From Flagellimonas sp. HMM57 (GTDB lineage Bacteria > Bacteroidota > Bacteroidia > Flavobacteriales > Flavobacteriaceae), in contig NZ_CP090004.1 in assembly GCF_021390175.1 (NCBI RefSeq), positions 3,525,001 to 3,589,000 on the forward strand: a stretch of 64,000 nucleotides of DNA. The letters run 5' to 3'. Positions within the stretch are counted from its first letter, which is position 1. The number at the start of each line of letters is the position of its first letter. Position numbers and translations under genes: made by a program. Shown in pieces: positions 53,380-62,520 of this stretch. Under the pieces are notes generated by a model. It searched no databases, was not told the DNA's origin, and saw nothing but the letters and a program-made list of their open reading frames with translations.

Positions 53380-56241
53380 TTAAACGGCTGAAGCCACTTT
53401 TTGTTTGGCATTATCCAATTCTTTCCTCAAAAACTTTGCCGTATAACTTTTTTCGTCTTTGGCGACCTCTTCCGGTGTGCCTTTGGCAACGATCATTCCG
53501 CCACCACGTCCTCCTTCATATCCAATATCTATGATGTAATCCATCATTTTTATAACATCCATATTGTGCTCTATGACCAAGATGGTGTTTCCTTTGTCTA
53601 CCAATTTGTTCAAAACTTCCATCAACACTCTAATATCTTCAAAATGAAGGCCCGTTGTGGGCTCATCCAAAATATAGAATGTGTTTCCCGTATCTCGCTT
53701 AGAAAGTTCGGTGGCCAGTTTTACCCGCTGTGCTTCACCACCAGAGAGTGTTGTTGATTGTTGCCCCAGTGAAATGTAACCAAGTCCTACATCTTTAATC
53801 GTCTTTAGTTTTCTGTGGATTTTGGGTATGTTCTCAAAAAAGTCCACAGCTTCGTTAATGGTCATTTCCAGTACATCCGCTATGGATTTTCCCTTATATC
53901 TTATTTCCAGTGTTTCCCTATTAAAACGTTTACCATTGCACGTTTCGCACTCAACGTAAACATCTGGTAGAAAATTCATTTCAATGACCTTTAGGCCACC
54001 TCCTTGACAAGTTTCGCAGCGTCCGCCGGCAACGTTAAAACTAAATCTTCCTGGTTTGTAACCGCGGATAGTGGCCTCAGTGGTTTTTGCAAAGAGTGCC
54101 CTAATCTCACTAAATGTGCCGGTATAGGTAGCGGGATTGGAACGCGGAGTCCTACCAATAGGGGATTGGTTAATATCGATGACCTTATCGACATGTTCCA
54201 GCCCTTTAATTTTTTTGTAGGGCATTGGTTTTTTGACGCCATTAAAATAATGTGCGTTCATGATGGGGTAGAGGGTCTCGTTGATTAGGGTGGATTTACC
54301 ACTGCCCGATACCCCTGTAACACCTACAAGTTTTCCTAAAGGAAATTCTGCAGTCACGTTTTTCAAGTTGTTTCCCGTACAGCCCGATAGCACAATTTTC
54401 TTTCCTGTTCCTTTTCTTCTATTCTGGGGAACCGGAATTTCCCGAACTCCTGTAATGTATTCTGCTGTGAGAGTTTGATGGAGTTTTAAATCTTCGGGCT
54501 TACCTTCAGAAATAATCTCACCACCATGTTTACCGGCTTTCGGACCTATATCGATAACGTGGTCCGCATGCTCGATCATATCTTTATCATGTTCCACCAC
54601 AATAACCGAGTTTCCAATATCCCGAAGCGAGACCAAGGAATTTATCAAACGTTCATTGTCACGTTGATGCAGACCTATACTGGGCTCGTCCAAAATATAG
54701 AGTACGCCCACCAATTGTGAACCAATCTGCGTAGCTAACCGAATACGTTGCGCTTCACCACCAGATAAAGATTTTGAACTTCTATTTAGGGATAGGTAAT
54801 CGAGACCGACATCCAACAAAAACTGAATTCTGGTTTTAATCTCTTTTATAATTTCCTCTGCTATTTTTTTCTGATTTCCTTTCAGGTTATCGTCAAGTGC
54901 TTCAAAAAAGGACGCCAACTCCGAAATGTCCAAATGTGCAAGTTCAGCTATGTTTTTTTTCCCAACCTTGAAGTACAAAGATTCCTTTCGCAATCTGGCG
55001 CCTTCACAATTGGGACATTGAACTTTGTCCATATATTCTTTGGCCCAACGTTTTATGGAAGTGGAGTTTGCCTCATCGAATTGATTTTTGATAAAGTTTG
55101 AAATCCCTTCATAATCAATTTTATATTGACGTTTTACGCCCAACGTTTTTGAATCAACTTCAAAACTATCGTTTCCTCCGTTCAAGATGATATCCATAGC
55201 CTCGGCCGGTATCTTCTCTAATGGGTCGGTCAACTCAAACGAGTACCGTTGTGCTATGGTTTCCAACTGCTTGAAGGCCCAAGAACTCTTATACTCTCCA
55301 AGAGGTGCAATGCCTCCTGCTTTGATGGATAGTTTTTTATTTGGAAAAATCTTTTGCTCATTTACCTCGTACACGTGCCCAAGACCATTACATTTTGGGC
55401 ACATGCCTTTAGGCGAATTGAAGGAAAATGTATTCGGTTCTGGAGTGGGGTAGGAGATTCCTGTGGAAGGGCACATTAAATCCCGACTGAAATAACGTGG
55501 TATTTTTTCGCCTTCTTCCAAGACCATGAGCACGTTGTTTCCAGTGTACATGGCTGTATTGATAGTTTCTTTGAGCCGTTTGTGAAAATCCTCGTTTTCC
55601 ACAACTTTAAGACGGTCGACAACTATCTCTATATCGTGAGTTTTGTAGCGATCAACCTTCATGCCCTTGGTAATATCCACTATGACCCCATCAACTCTCA
55701 CCTTTACAAAACCTTGCTTTGCAATTTGTTCAAAGAGTTCCCGATAGTGCCCCTTTCTGGATTTAATCACTGGCGCCAGAACATTAATTTTCTTTTCCAG
55801 ATAGGAGTCGATAATCAGCTTTTTGATTTGTTCATCGCTATAGCTTACCATTTTCTCGCCAGTATTGTAACTGTAGGCGTCGCCGGCCCTTGCAAAGAGA
55901 AGTCTCAGAAAATCATATATTTCCGTGATAGTTCCTACAGTTGAACGTGGGGATTTTGAAGTGGTCTTTTGTTCAATGGCAATAACAGGGGATAGTCCGT
56001 CTATCTTATCTACATCCGGACGTTCCAATCCGCCTAAAAACTGTCGGGCATAAGCAGAGAAAGTTTCTATGTATCTACGTTGTCCTTCGGCATAAATGGT
56101 GTCAAAAGCTAAAGAGGATTTGCCGCTTCCGGAAAGCCCGGTTATGACCACCAATTTTTCCCTTGGTATGGTGACATCGATATTTTTTAAGTTGTGGACC
56201 CTTGCCCCACGAACTTCAATATTTTCTTCGTAATTAATCAT
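53380..56241 (-). CDS. uvrA: Excinuclease ABC subunit A
   Basis: 953 residues from ATG 56241 (the frame continues to 56373, but the conserved N-terminus INYEENIEVRGARVHNLKNIDVTIPREKLVVITGLSGSGKSSLAFD begins here). Two ABC ATPase modules: Walker A GLSGSGKSSLAFD and GVSGSGKSTLINE; signature SLSGGEAQRIRLA and TLSGGEAQRVKLA; zinc clusters CPKCNGLGHV...C and CETCQGGGLKV...CETCNGK. Damage recognition subunit of nucleotide-excision repair. It lies 16 bases upstream of the LOG-family gene on the same strand. Confidence 0.98.
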   Translation of the reverse strand: MINYEENIEVRGARVHNLKNIDVTIPREKLVVITGLSGSGKSSLAFDTIYAEGQRRYIETFSAYARQFLGGLERPDVDKIDGLSPVIAIEQKTTSKSPRSTVGTITEIYDFLRLLFARAGDAYSYNTGEKMVSYSDEQIKKLIIDSYLEKKINVLAPVIKSRKGHYRELFEQIAKQGFVKVRVDGVIVDITKGMKVDRYKTHDIEIVVDRLKVVENEDFHKRLKETINTAMYTGNNVLMVLEEGEKIPRYFSRDLMCPSTGISYPTPEPNTFSFNSPKGMCPKCNGLGHVYEVNEQKIFPNKKLSIKAGGIAPLGEYKSSWAFKQLETIAQRYSFELTDPLEKIPAEAMDIILNGGNDSFEVDSKTLGVKRQYKIDYEGISNFIKNQFDEANSTSIKRWAKEYMDKVQCPNCEGARLRKESLYFKVGKKNIAELAHLDISELASFFEALDDNLKGNQKKIAEEIIKEIKTRIQFLLDVGLDYLSLNRSSKSLSGGEAQRIRLATQIGSQLVGVLYILDEPSIGLHQRDNERLINSLVSLRDIGNSVIVVEHDKDMIEHADHVIDIGPKAGKHGGEIISEGKPEDLKLHQTLTAEYITGVREIPVPQNRRKGTGKKIVLSGCTGNNLKNVTAEFPLGKLVGVTGVSGSGKSTLINETLYPIMNAHYFNGVKKPMPYKKIKGLEHVDKVIDINQSPIGRTPRSNPATYTGTFSEIRALFAKTTEATIRGYKPGRFSFNVAGGRCETCQGGGLKVIEMNFLPDVYVECETCNGKRFNRETLEIRYKGKSIADVLEMTINEAVDFFENIPKIHRKLKTIKDVGLGYISLGQQSTTLSGGEAQRVKLATELSKRDTGNTFYILDEPTTGLHFEDIRVLMEVLNKLVDKGNTILVIEHNMDVIKMMDYIIDIGYEGGRGGGMIVAKGTPEEVAKDEKSYTAKFLRKELDNAKQKVASAV

Positions 56242-56318
56242 AGCACAAGATGCTAAAATAAGGTTTTGAATCTTAAAATGGAAGTGGCTTCTTGTTTCGT
56301 TTTTGTTAATTGATGTCT

Positions 56319-56326
56319 TATTTTTG
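56319..56326 (+). promoter_or_regulatory. Possible -7 box upstream of the HPxxGxGxV protein gene
   Basis: TATTTTTG matches TAnnTTTG, about 108 bases before ATG 56435. No -33 TTG with normal spacing. Weak. Confidence 0.3.
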
Positions 56327-56434
56327 GATTGATTAAAGAACTCTTCGTTATGAAGGGTATTTTTATCGAACAAATACTATTGATTGTAGCTTGGTCGAAA
56401 CTGTAACCGAGTTGATAAATTTAAAATATAACGC

Positions 56435-56959
56435 ATGAAATTATTGGGCATAGGTTCTCGCATTGAACATCCGGAATATGGAAAAGGAGTGGTTACCAAC
56501 GTTTCTTCCAAGCATTATTGGGTGACTTTCTTGGAGAATGGACTGGAAACCATTGATATAGATTCAGAGTTTGAAGTAATTGAAGGTGTTGAGGATGAAG
56601 TGGATTCCGTTAGCTTTTTTGATGTTGAGCGTTCCTTGGTATCGATTCTGCAAAAATGGAGCGATACCGGAGAGAAAGTAGCCATTGCCGATAAGTGGCG
56701 TGGAGGAAAGCTTGTTTTGGAACCTGGGGATGCTATGGCAAACAAAGAAATGCCCATTGATACATTCTTTCATAAAATTGTTATGGTACGTGACCGTATC
56801 CGTGTTATGGAACAGAAAATAAATAGCAGTAAAAATCTGGATGATCAAGAAAAAGTGGACCTTCAACAGTATATTACCCGTATTTATGGCAGTTTGACCA
56901 CATTTAATGTGCTTTTTAAAAACAAGAGCGACCAATTTGTGGGGGAACGGAGTAAATAA
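56435..56959 (+). CDS. Small protein with UvrD-tail-like HPxxGxGxV motif
   Basis: 174 residues. The N-terminus LGIGSRIEHPEYGKGVVTNVSSKHYWVTFLENGLETIDIDSEFEVI matches the tudor/KOW-like tail found at the C-terminus of UvrD/PcrA (compare SMVNHTRFGRGKVLKIEG in the helicase gene at 36775), which in PcrA binds RNA polymerase. The rest is helical and acidic (EVDSVSFFDVERSLVSILQKWSDTG, TFFHKIVMVRDRIRVMEQKINSSK). Conserved in Bacteroidota with no known function; a transcription- or repair-coupled adaptor is a reasonable guess. It is divergent from uvrA, 193 bases away. Confidence 0.7.
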   Translation: MKLLGIGSRIEHPEYGKGVVTNVSSKHYWVTFLENGLETIDIDSEFEVIEGVEDEVDSVSFFDVERSLVSILQKWSDTGEKVAIADKWRGGKLVLEPGDAMANKEMPIDTFFHKIVMVRDRIRVMEQKINSSKNLDDQEKVDLQQYITRIYGSLTTFNVLFKNKSDQFVGERSK

Positions 56960-56966
56960 TTTTTTT

Positions 56967-57050
56967 GCTTAGGACTTAGGACTTAGGACTTAGGACTTAG
57001 GGCTTAGGACTTAGGACTTAGGGCTTAGGACTTAGGGCTTAGGGCTTGGA
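56967..57050. repeat. Eleven to twelve tandem RCTTAGG heptamers
   Basis: Units of exactly 7 bp: GCTTAGG, then ACTTAGG x4, GCTTAGG, ACTTAGG x2, GCTTAGG, ACTTAGG, GCTTAGG, and a last diverged unit GCTTGGA. Only the first base of the unit varies (G or A), from 56967 to 57043. Rotated, the unit is TAGGACT/TAGGGCT, fitting YAGRNNT. Located in the intergenic space after the gene at 56435. Confidence 0.95.
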
Positions 57051-57118
57051 TAAAGGTAAAAGCTTGAAGGATAGAGTTTTAAGGTTTATTTATTCTTTTG
57101 GTTTTCGTTTTCTAAATT

Positions 57119-57139
57119 CAGACATCAGACATCAGAGAT
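57119..57139. repeat. Three tandem CAGACAT heptamers
   Basis: CAGACAT, CAGACAT, CAGAGAT at exact 7-bp spacing, 8 bases before the C45 gene stop. Fits YAGRNNT and lies in the same gap as the longer array at 56967. Confidence 0.85.
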
Positions 57140-57146
57140 TTGTCTT

Positions 57147-58148
57147 CTATTTATTCTTTTTTAACCACCAATCCAATCTGGTTTCGGGTTTGTAGTTTGT
57201 AAGCTTGGGTTTGCCTTCCGCTCTTTCAATTTTTAATTCGTTCAGGTTTGCCACTACCGACCATATTGTTCCGAATTTTTCCTTCTTTAAATCTAAGCAT
57301 ACACATTTATCCGAAAGTATCCCCTTTGCTTTCGCCAAATCCATTTCTGCTGTATTTTTAAGTGCTTTTTGTAGTCCTTCATATCTTTCCAAACTCTTGC
57401 TCCATGCAACTCCGCCTTTGTCAAAAGGTTTCATACAAGTGGAAGTGAATTGATTGGTAACAAACATAAAATTCTCGTCTTTTTTTGGTCGTAGAATATT
57501 ACTTTGCTGTGGTGCAGATTCCACTACTGCAATATCACCAGAGCTATCCGCTACAAGAAAATTATTTGCAGAAGAAACCTTGGCCTTTTTTATGAGCGCA
57601 GTGGCTTCTTTTGTGGTACTGCAATTTTCAAGCACTTTTCTAACTACAAAATGAAAACTTATGCCGGGCTGAACCTTAGTGCCATTTACAAAAGACATTG
57701 CAATAGATAGTCCCTTTTCATTGATTCCATCCGAGCGTCCTATAAATACATCGGATTGGCTGATGTATGAGTATTTGTTTGTTGGTGCAATTAAACTACT
57801 CTCCGTGAATTTTTTAAAGGCGAAGAGCATATCGTAGTTTCGGCCAATAATGGTAGAAGTACTATTTCTAAAGGCAAATACACTGCATTGCCCAGTGGCA
57901 TTAAAAATCCCTATGCTTAATAAAAACGCTCCTAATTTCTCGGGTGTGTCCTTTATTCCTTGGGCGAATCCCTCTATTTCTTCTATCATTTCGGGATAAA
58001 AGAGCTTTAGCTCTTCATATGATTCTAACCCGAATTCCATTTTTTCAGCACTAATTGGAGGTATGGAAAAATTTGCTTTTTCATAGAGCAATTTGCCATA
58101 CTTGAGGCCCATATCGTAGAAATCGTTATATAATCTTGGGTGATACAT
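57147..58148 (-). CDS. C45-family autoproteolytic acyltransferase/hydrolase (Ntn fold)
   Basis: 333 residues. Like penicillin acyltransferase (acyl-CoA:6-APA) relatives: an N-terminal pro-region of about 87 residues (GLESYEELKLFYPEMIEEIEGFAQGI) followed by the nucleophile Cys88 in NATGQCSVFAFR, then GRNYDMLFAFKKF, SDGINEKGLSIAMSFVNG. In the family, cleavage before this cysteine creates the active nucleophile. Exported form not evident (no signal peptide). Substrates of the bacterial members are N-acyl amino acids or unknown; the same family includes bile-salt-like hydrolases. Confidence 0.88.
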   Translation of the reverse strand: MYHPRLYNDFYDMGLKYGKLLYEKANFSIPPISAEKMEFGLESYEELKLFYPEMIEEIEGFAQGIKDTPEKLGAFLLSIGIFNATGQCSVFAFRNSTSTIIGRNYDMLFAFKKFTESSLIAPTNKYSYISQSDVFIGRSDGINEKGLSIAMSFVNGTKVQPGISFHFVVRKVLENCSTTKEATALIKKAKVSSANNFLVADSSGDIAVVESAPQQSNILRPKKDENFMFVTNQFTSTCMKPFDKGGVAWSKSLERYEGLQKALKNTAEMDLAKAKGILSDKCVCLDLKKEKFGTIWSVVANLNELKIERAEGKPKLTNYKPETRLDWWLKKNK

Positions 58149-58175
58149 TTTTTAGTATTGATTTATGAGATGCTT

Positions 58176-59243
58176 TTAAAAGTTTACGCCTAAAACCAGT
58201 TCCAATCCAAAATCTGTCCTAAATACCTTGGAAGTTTCAAACTGTTGAAAGAAATCAACGCCAAAGACGAGTCCTTTTCTTTTCCACGGCATAATTCTGA
58301 TTCCTTGACTTGCCCCGGCACCAATTATAAAATTAAAGGAATTGTCACCATCCAAGTCTTCTGCTATTTCATAGCCAATGGGAATATTGGCACTGGCGGT
58401 GGCATATACCCCGGTAACAATCCTTTTGTAGAAAAAATACAGCTCTGGCCGAAATACATATGAATTCACGTCTTTATAGCCATTTTCCTCTGCCACTCCT
58501 GGTCGTGTCCAGGTAACTTCAAAAGAGGTTTCATAGGGCTTTATCAAACCCTTTTTACTGTCCACAAAACCTGTGTAGCTAACACCGTATCCTTCGAAAT
58601 TGGTGCTTCGCATACCTTTTAGGGTAACAAGATTAAACCACTGGCCGAGCCTTTCATCTACGTTGTAACCCTCTGTAGGAGGCTTAAAATGATTTACCAA
58701 TGGTTTGGATGTTGTTTCAGTGTAGTTATTCAAAAAAGCGTGCATACAATATTCCAACGCAGCTCGTATTCTTTTTTCATGGGTATCTTGAAGCCTTTGT
58801 TTTTCAGCCAAACCAAAAACTTCATCTTCATTGTGTTGTATTCGGAAAACTTCTGTTATCGTATTTCCGTTCTTCTCAAAGAACCATAGTTCCACATGGG
58901 CCCTGGCCACTTTGACGATACCTTTGTTCATGCGCCTGTGCGACTCCTGCACGTTTAATGCTTTTATTTTTATGTGGATTGGCTTGCCAACAGGCAATAA
59001 TGAGGCTTCATAAAAATTTTTGACAGCCTGAGCAGCGCCTTTGTTCAAGTGCAGTGTTACTTTATTCCCGTTTGCCTTTTTAAACAATCCCAAGGGCTGT
59101 TCTTCTCGTTCGTCAGTTACTTCTTCTATGTAAATTGTACTCGTTTCTGGTTCAAAAGGAACGGTTTTCAAATGAACAATTTCCTGCGCCTGTGATTTAA
59201 AAAGTACTATGAAGGATATGAGTAGTACAACTATTGGTCTCAT
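58176..59243 (-). CDS. Secreted protein of unknown function, C-terminal barrel-like strands
   Basis: 355 residues, family not recognised. Signal peptide MRPIVVLLISFIVLFKSQAQ. First half mixed alpha/beta with a basic centre (RMNKGIVKVARAHVELWFFEKN), second half amphipathic strands such as YVFRPELYFFYKRIVTGVYATASAN and FNFIIGAGASQGIRI, ending TDFGLELVLGVNF, consistent with an outer-membrane-type C-terminus. A 27-base gap separates it from the C45 gene; a 9-base gap from the lipocalin-like gene suggests one unit. Confidence 0.65.
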   Translation of the reverse strand: MRPIVVLLISFIVLFKSQAQEIVHLKTVPFEPETSTIYIEEVTDEREEQPLGLFKKANGNKVTLHLNKGAAQAVKNFYEASLLPVGKPIHIKIKALNVQESHRRMNKGIVKVARAHVELWFFEKNGNTITEVFRIQHNEDEVFGLAEKQRLQDTHEKRIRAALEYCMHAFLNNYTETTSKPLVNHFKPPTEGYNVDERLGQWFNLVTLKGMRSTNFEGYGVSYTGFVDSKKGLIKPYETSFEVTWTRPGVAEENGYKDVNSYVFRPELYFFYKRIVTGVYATASANIPIGYEIAEDLDGDNSFNFIIGAGASQGIRIMPWKRKGLVFGVDFFQQFETSKVFRTDFGLELVLGVNF

Positions 59244-59252
59244 ATGAAGTAT

Positions 59253-59633
59253 TTAGTTGCATGAAACATAATGTGCCTCCCAAATTCTATATTCATCGGT
59301 ATCATAACTAAAGACGAAGGATTTTTTTGAAAGAAAGTACACGTACAACTTTTCGGTATTTCCATCCTCTTCCTTTAATTCGATGTAATTTCCATTGGTA
59401 TTGAACATCCAAGTTCCTGAACTGGGTTCACCTTCAGATTTGAGGCTGTAGGTCATATCTTTATTGAAGGTAAAGTAATCCCCGATTTCCTTTTTTGATG
59501 GTTTATAGTATGCTTCCGCATCTGAATATTTGTCCAAGTACCAGATACTGTAGAGGTTTTCCTTCTCAAATTTCTGCGCATGAATACTACTTACAGTGGA
59601 CAGCAGTAGTAGTAACGGACAAAGTTTTTTCAT
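59253..59633 (-). CDS. Small lipocalin-like secreted protein
   Basis: 126 residues. Signal peptide ending IHAQ, then a lipocalin-5-type beta sheet: LYSIWYLDKYSDAEAYY, GDYFTFNKDMTYSLKSEGEPSSGTWMFNTNGNYIEL, KLYVYFLSKKSFVFSYDTDEYRI. The W-x-L and GTW motifs are typical of flavobacterial lipocalin-like domains. Ligand unknown. It lies between the secreted 355-residue protein and the FAD enzyme, all on the same strand. Confidence 0.75.
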   Translation of the reverse strand: MKKLCPLLLLLSTVSSIHAQKFEKENLYSIWYLDKYSDAEAYYKPSKKEIGDYFTFNKDMTYSLKSEGEPSSGTWMFNTNGNYIELKEEDGNTEKLYVYFLSKKSFVFSYDTDEYRIWEAHYVSCN

Positions 59634-59640
59634 TCTATTT

Positions 59641-60810
59641 TTAACTATAGTTTTCTAAAATTTTTTGCACACATTGCTGGGCCGACTCTATTGCATTATG
59701 GACATTTCCCCAATCGTTTCCATCGGTATAGCAATCTCCTGCAAAAAATAGTTTTTCATCAACAGATTCCTTTACTGTAGCAACGGTTTTGGGATTCGCA
59801 TGATCGTTTATGTATGCTCCTCCTGCATAAGGTTCCTTAGACCAATCTTGTTTGATATGTTTAACATAATTTGATGTTGCCTTACCATCAAAAATCTTGT
59901 CCAACTTGTTTAACATGTAGTTTTTTAACTCTAAATCGGTTAGTTGGCTGTATTTCTTGGCCGGTTTCCCAACAGAAAACAAACCAAGGATATTTTTGTT
60001 TGTTTTTTGACCGTAAGAAGCATCATAGTAGGATAACTGCCCATCTGTTTTTGGATGAATTAAAACGTCTACAAAGGCAGGATAAAACTTTTCCTTAAAC
60101 TCTATAAAGGCTTTAAAACCGTCCCAAACTACCAAATTGTTGATGGCATTCAATTTCTTTTTTGGTAACTGTGGCCGAAATTGGATTTTTTTATTTTGTA
60201 GTAGTGGTAAGGGTGTTGTTATGATTACCCTATCAGCTTTAAATTCAGAGCTTTTTGTTTTTATGCCAATTGGTGAATCTGAATAGTCTATTGAAGTAAC
60301 CGGTGTTTCGTACCGTATATGCTCTGCCAAAGTAGGAGTAATGTATTTCTCAAAAATATCGAGCCAAGAGCTTTTTAGAAATTTTCTGTAGTTGAGTGTG
60401 CCCAAGTCACCAAAAATCAGTTTGTTGTTGTACCAAACCCCATAGGTTTCATTCTGGGTATATCCGATGGTATTGATTTTTGAAGAAACCGTTTTGTTTC
60501 CAACCAGTTGGTCCATATATCCTGTATTTGCTACTGTCCATTCGGCACCGAGCGGAATAGGAAAATCTGCAAAATCATTGTTTGTTTTCATTCTTCCACC
60601 ATGAACCTTTCTGGCTTCGAGTATGGTAAAATCAATTCCTTGCTTTTTCAATAAATATCCTGCGGATAAACCAGCAGCTCCCGCGCCTACGATAACTACA
60701 TTTCCCGAAAAACTGGTTTTTTTTTGATTGTTTTGTAATGCTAAAGTATCAAGAAGTGGAGTGCCAAGCCCCAACATTCCAAAGATTTTTATAAACCCTT
60801 CTCTCGTCAT
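59641..60810 (-). CDS. FAD-dependent amine-oxidase-like flavoprotein, possibly Tat- or Sec-exported
   Basis: 389 residues. Dinucleotide motif VVIVGAGAAGLSAGYLLKKQGIDFTILEARKVHGGRM, a substrate-side EWTVANTGY, and the C-terminal FAD closing motif FFAGDCYTDGNDWGNVHNAIESAQQC. The N-terminus TREGFIKIFGMLGLGTPLLDTL looks like a signal with a single arginine pair-like start; true Tat RR is missing. Flavin monoamine oxidase/phytoene-desaturase family, about 400 residues; the oxidised substrate is unknown. Confidence 0.82.
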   Translation of the reverse strand: MTREGFIKIFGMLGLGTPLLDTLALQNNQKKTSFSGNVVIVGAGAAGLSAGYLLKKQGIDFTILEARKVHGGRMKTNNDFADFPIPLGAEWTVANTGYMDQLVGNKTVSSKINTIGYTQNETYGVWYNNKLIFGDLGTLNYRKFLKSSWLDIFEKYITPTLAEHIRYETPVTSIDYSDSPIGIKTKSSEFKADRVIITTPLPLLQNKKIQFRPQLPKKKLNAINNLVVWDGFKAFIEFKEKFYPAFVDVLIHPKTDGQLSYYDASYGQKTNKNILGLFSVGKPAKKYSQLTDLELKNYMLNKLDKIFDGKATSNYVKHIKQDWSKEPYAGGAYINDHANPKTVATVKESVDEKLFFAGDCYTDGNDWGNVHNAIESAQQCVQKILENYS

Positions 60811-61048
60811 TTTCTCTGTGTTCTATGCTTGTCAACGGCCAGTATGTATAGGCTTTTGAAAAAAAGAACATTAAAGGTAATTCGTAGCGGGATAGGGTAT
60901 TTGTCAAAAAGTCTTTTTTTTAAGTTTTTGAAAATGAGTTTTGAGATTTGGGGTTGATTTTTACTAGAAGCGCAGAGTAGGAGGAGATTCGGTTTGTATT
61001 ATCTTGAAAAATTTAAGATTGGTTGATAGAGACTGTTTACCGTTGGAC

Positions 61049-62449
61049 TCAATGATTTGGTTGTACTTGATTTCTTACTTTCGCTAGATTCTCTTTAAAA
61101 AGCTCTAGATTGGAATCTTCGTTTTCAATGGCTATTTTCACAGCTTTTTCATAATTTTTTATTGATTCCTGTAGTTTTCCATTTATTGCCAACGCTTCGG
61201 CATAACTATCAAAAACATTTGCTGATTTAGGAAATAGGACCGTATTTGACTTAAAAATGGCCTCTGCCGTTGTTGGAATCTTCCGTTGTGTTAAGAAATC
61301 ATAACCCAGTCTGTTGATTCCTGATTCTGTGATCAAACCATTTTTCACGCAATCGGTTAGGCTTCTCATCAGTGCTTCGCTTTCAGGATTGTTTGGGAGT
61401 TCTTCCAAAGCCTTTTCCATATCGTCTAAATATGTTTTATACGAATCTACCAATTTTGCTTTGTACGTAACGGCTGATACTTCTGCTAAATCGAGGGCGA
61501 TTTTTAAGGCTTTTTTGCTTTTGGTCTCGATGTTGGGTATGACACCTACTTGTTCCCAGCTTGTTTTAGTGACAGAATTAATGGTTTCCCAAGTAGCTAT
61601 AGACACCATGAGCTCCTTGGAAACTCTAAGGTGGTTTGAGCCATTTCCAGCACCCGCGGTGGTCTCCCCAATGATAGTGGCTCTCTTTAGGTGTTTCATC
61701 ATATAGGCCAAAGATTCTGCGGCCGAACCTGTGTCTTTGTTCACCAATATGTAGATCGGGATTTCTGGAAGTTTTTTTCCTGGAATGCTATTGGTTGTAC
61801 TGATGCTTCTTTTTCTATCTAGATGCCTTGCATAGTATTCTTGAAGATAAATAGGCTCTTCATCGAAAAAATAACTCATTAAATAAGCGACTATTTCTTC
61901 AAAGCCCCCATCGTTATCACGTATATCGATGATCAGGGCATTTGTATTTTTCAATATAGCCATAGAAAGATCAACCGATTTCTTTATTTCTTGAAAAAAT
62001 TGCGTTCGTGAGAAATGTTCAATTTTTAGATAACCAATATTGCTCTTGTCGATTTTTGTTTCTACATATCCATAATTGCTGATTTCTCCACGTGTATTCA
62101 GTTTGGTGGACAGGGCACTTTCACTTGGGGTTTCCTTAAAATCACTACAAAAAGCGGACATATGTAAATCGTTACTAACTGCACGCATATCTTTTGTTAA
62201 CCGTTTGGCCAGTTTTTTACAGGACAAACCATTGTAAGCTCCTTTTCTGTGTCTTTCCTTGATATAATCTCCTGTATTTTTGCCAATCTCTTCAGAAATA
62301 TAATATACTTCTGCTAGTTTGGCAATCGAATCTATAATCTTGGTAACCTTATCTTTATCTATTGTTTTGCCCATTTTATTTTGGGCGGTAGAGGAAAAAG
62401 AAATGATAAGAATTAAAAAAAATGCGAATAGTAAATTATTAGACTTCAT
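61049..62449 (-). CDS. Secreted S41-family (C-terminal-processing-type) peptidase
   Basis: 466 residues. Signal peptide ending in STAQ. Interphotoreceptor/tricorn-like S41 layout without PDZ: IGYLKIEHFSRTQFFQEIKKSVDLSM, LIIDIRDNDGGFEEIVAYLMSYFF, and the catalytic serine in KDTGSAAESLAYMMKHLKRATIIGETTAGAGNGS. The C-terminal 100 residues carry TPR-like helices (AEAIFKSNTVLFPKSANVFDSYAEALAINGKLQES). The -7 box TATTTTTG lies about 25 bases upstream. Likely periplasmic. Confidence 0.88.
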   Translation of the reverse strand: MKSNNLLFAFFLILIISFSSTAQNKMGKTIDKDKVTKIIDSIAKLAEVYYISEEIGKNTGDYIKERHRKGAYNGLSCKKLAKRLTKDMRAVSNDLHMSAFCSDFKETPSESALSTKLNTRGEISNYGYVETKIDKSNIGYLKIEHFSRTQFFQEIKKSVDLSMAILKNTNALIIDIRDNDGGFEEIVAYLMSYFFDEEPIYLQEYYARHLDRKRSISTTNSIPGKKLPEIPIYILVNKDTGSAAESLAYMMKHLKRATIIGETTAGAGNGSNHLRVSKELMVSIATWETINSVTKTSWEQVGVIPNIETKSKKALKIALDLAEVSAVTYKAKLVDSYKTYLDDMEKALEELPNNPESEALMRSLTDCVKNGLITESGINRLGYDFLTQRKIPTTAEAIFKSNTVLFPKSANVFDSYAEALAINGKLQESIKNYEKAVKIAIENEDSNLELFKENLAKVRNQVQPNH

Positions 62450-62471
62450 CTTTAGATTTAAAAATATAGGC

Positions 62472-62479
62472 CAAAAATA
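62472..62479 (-). promoter_or_regulatory. -7 box of the S41 peptidase gene
   Basis: CAAAAATA on the plus strand is TATTTTTG on the gene strand, an exact TAnnTTTG; transcription would begin near 62465, 16 bases before the ATG. No clear -33. Confidence 0.45.
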
Positions 62480-62520
62480 AAAGATGATGATACGGGAAAA
62501 TAGAATGAAATTTGCCTACG

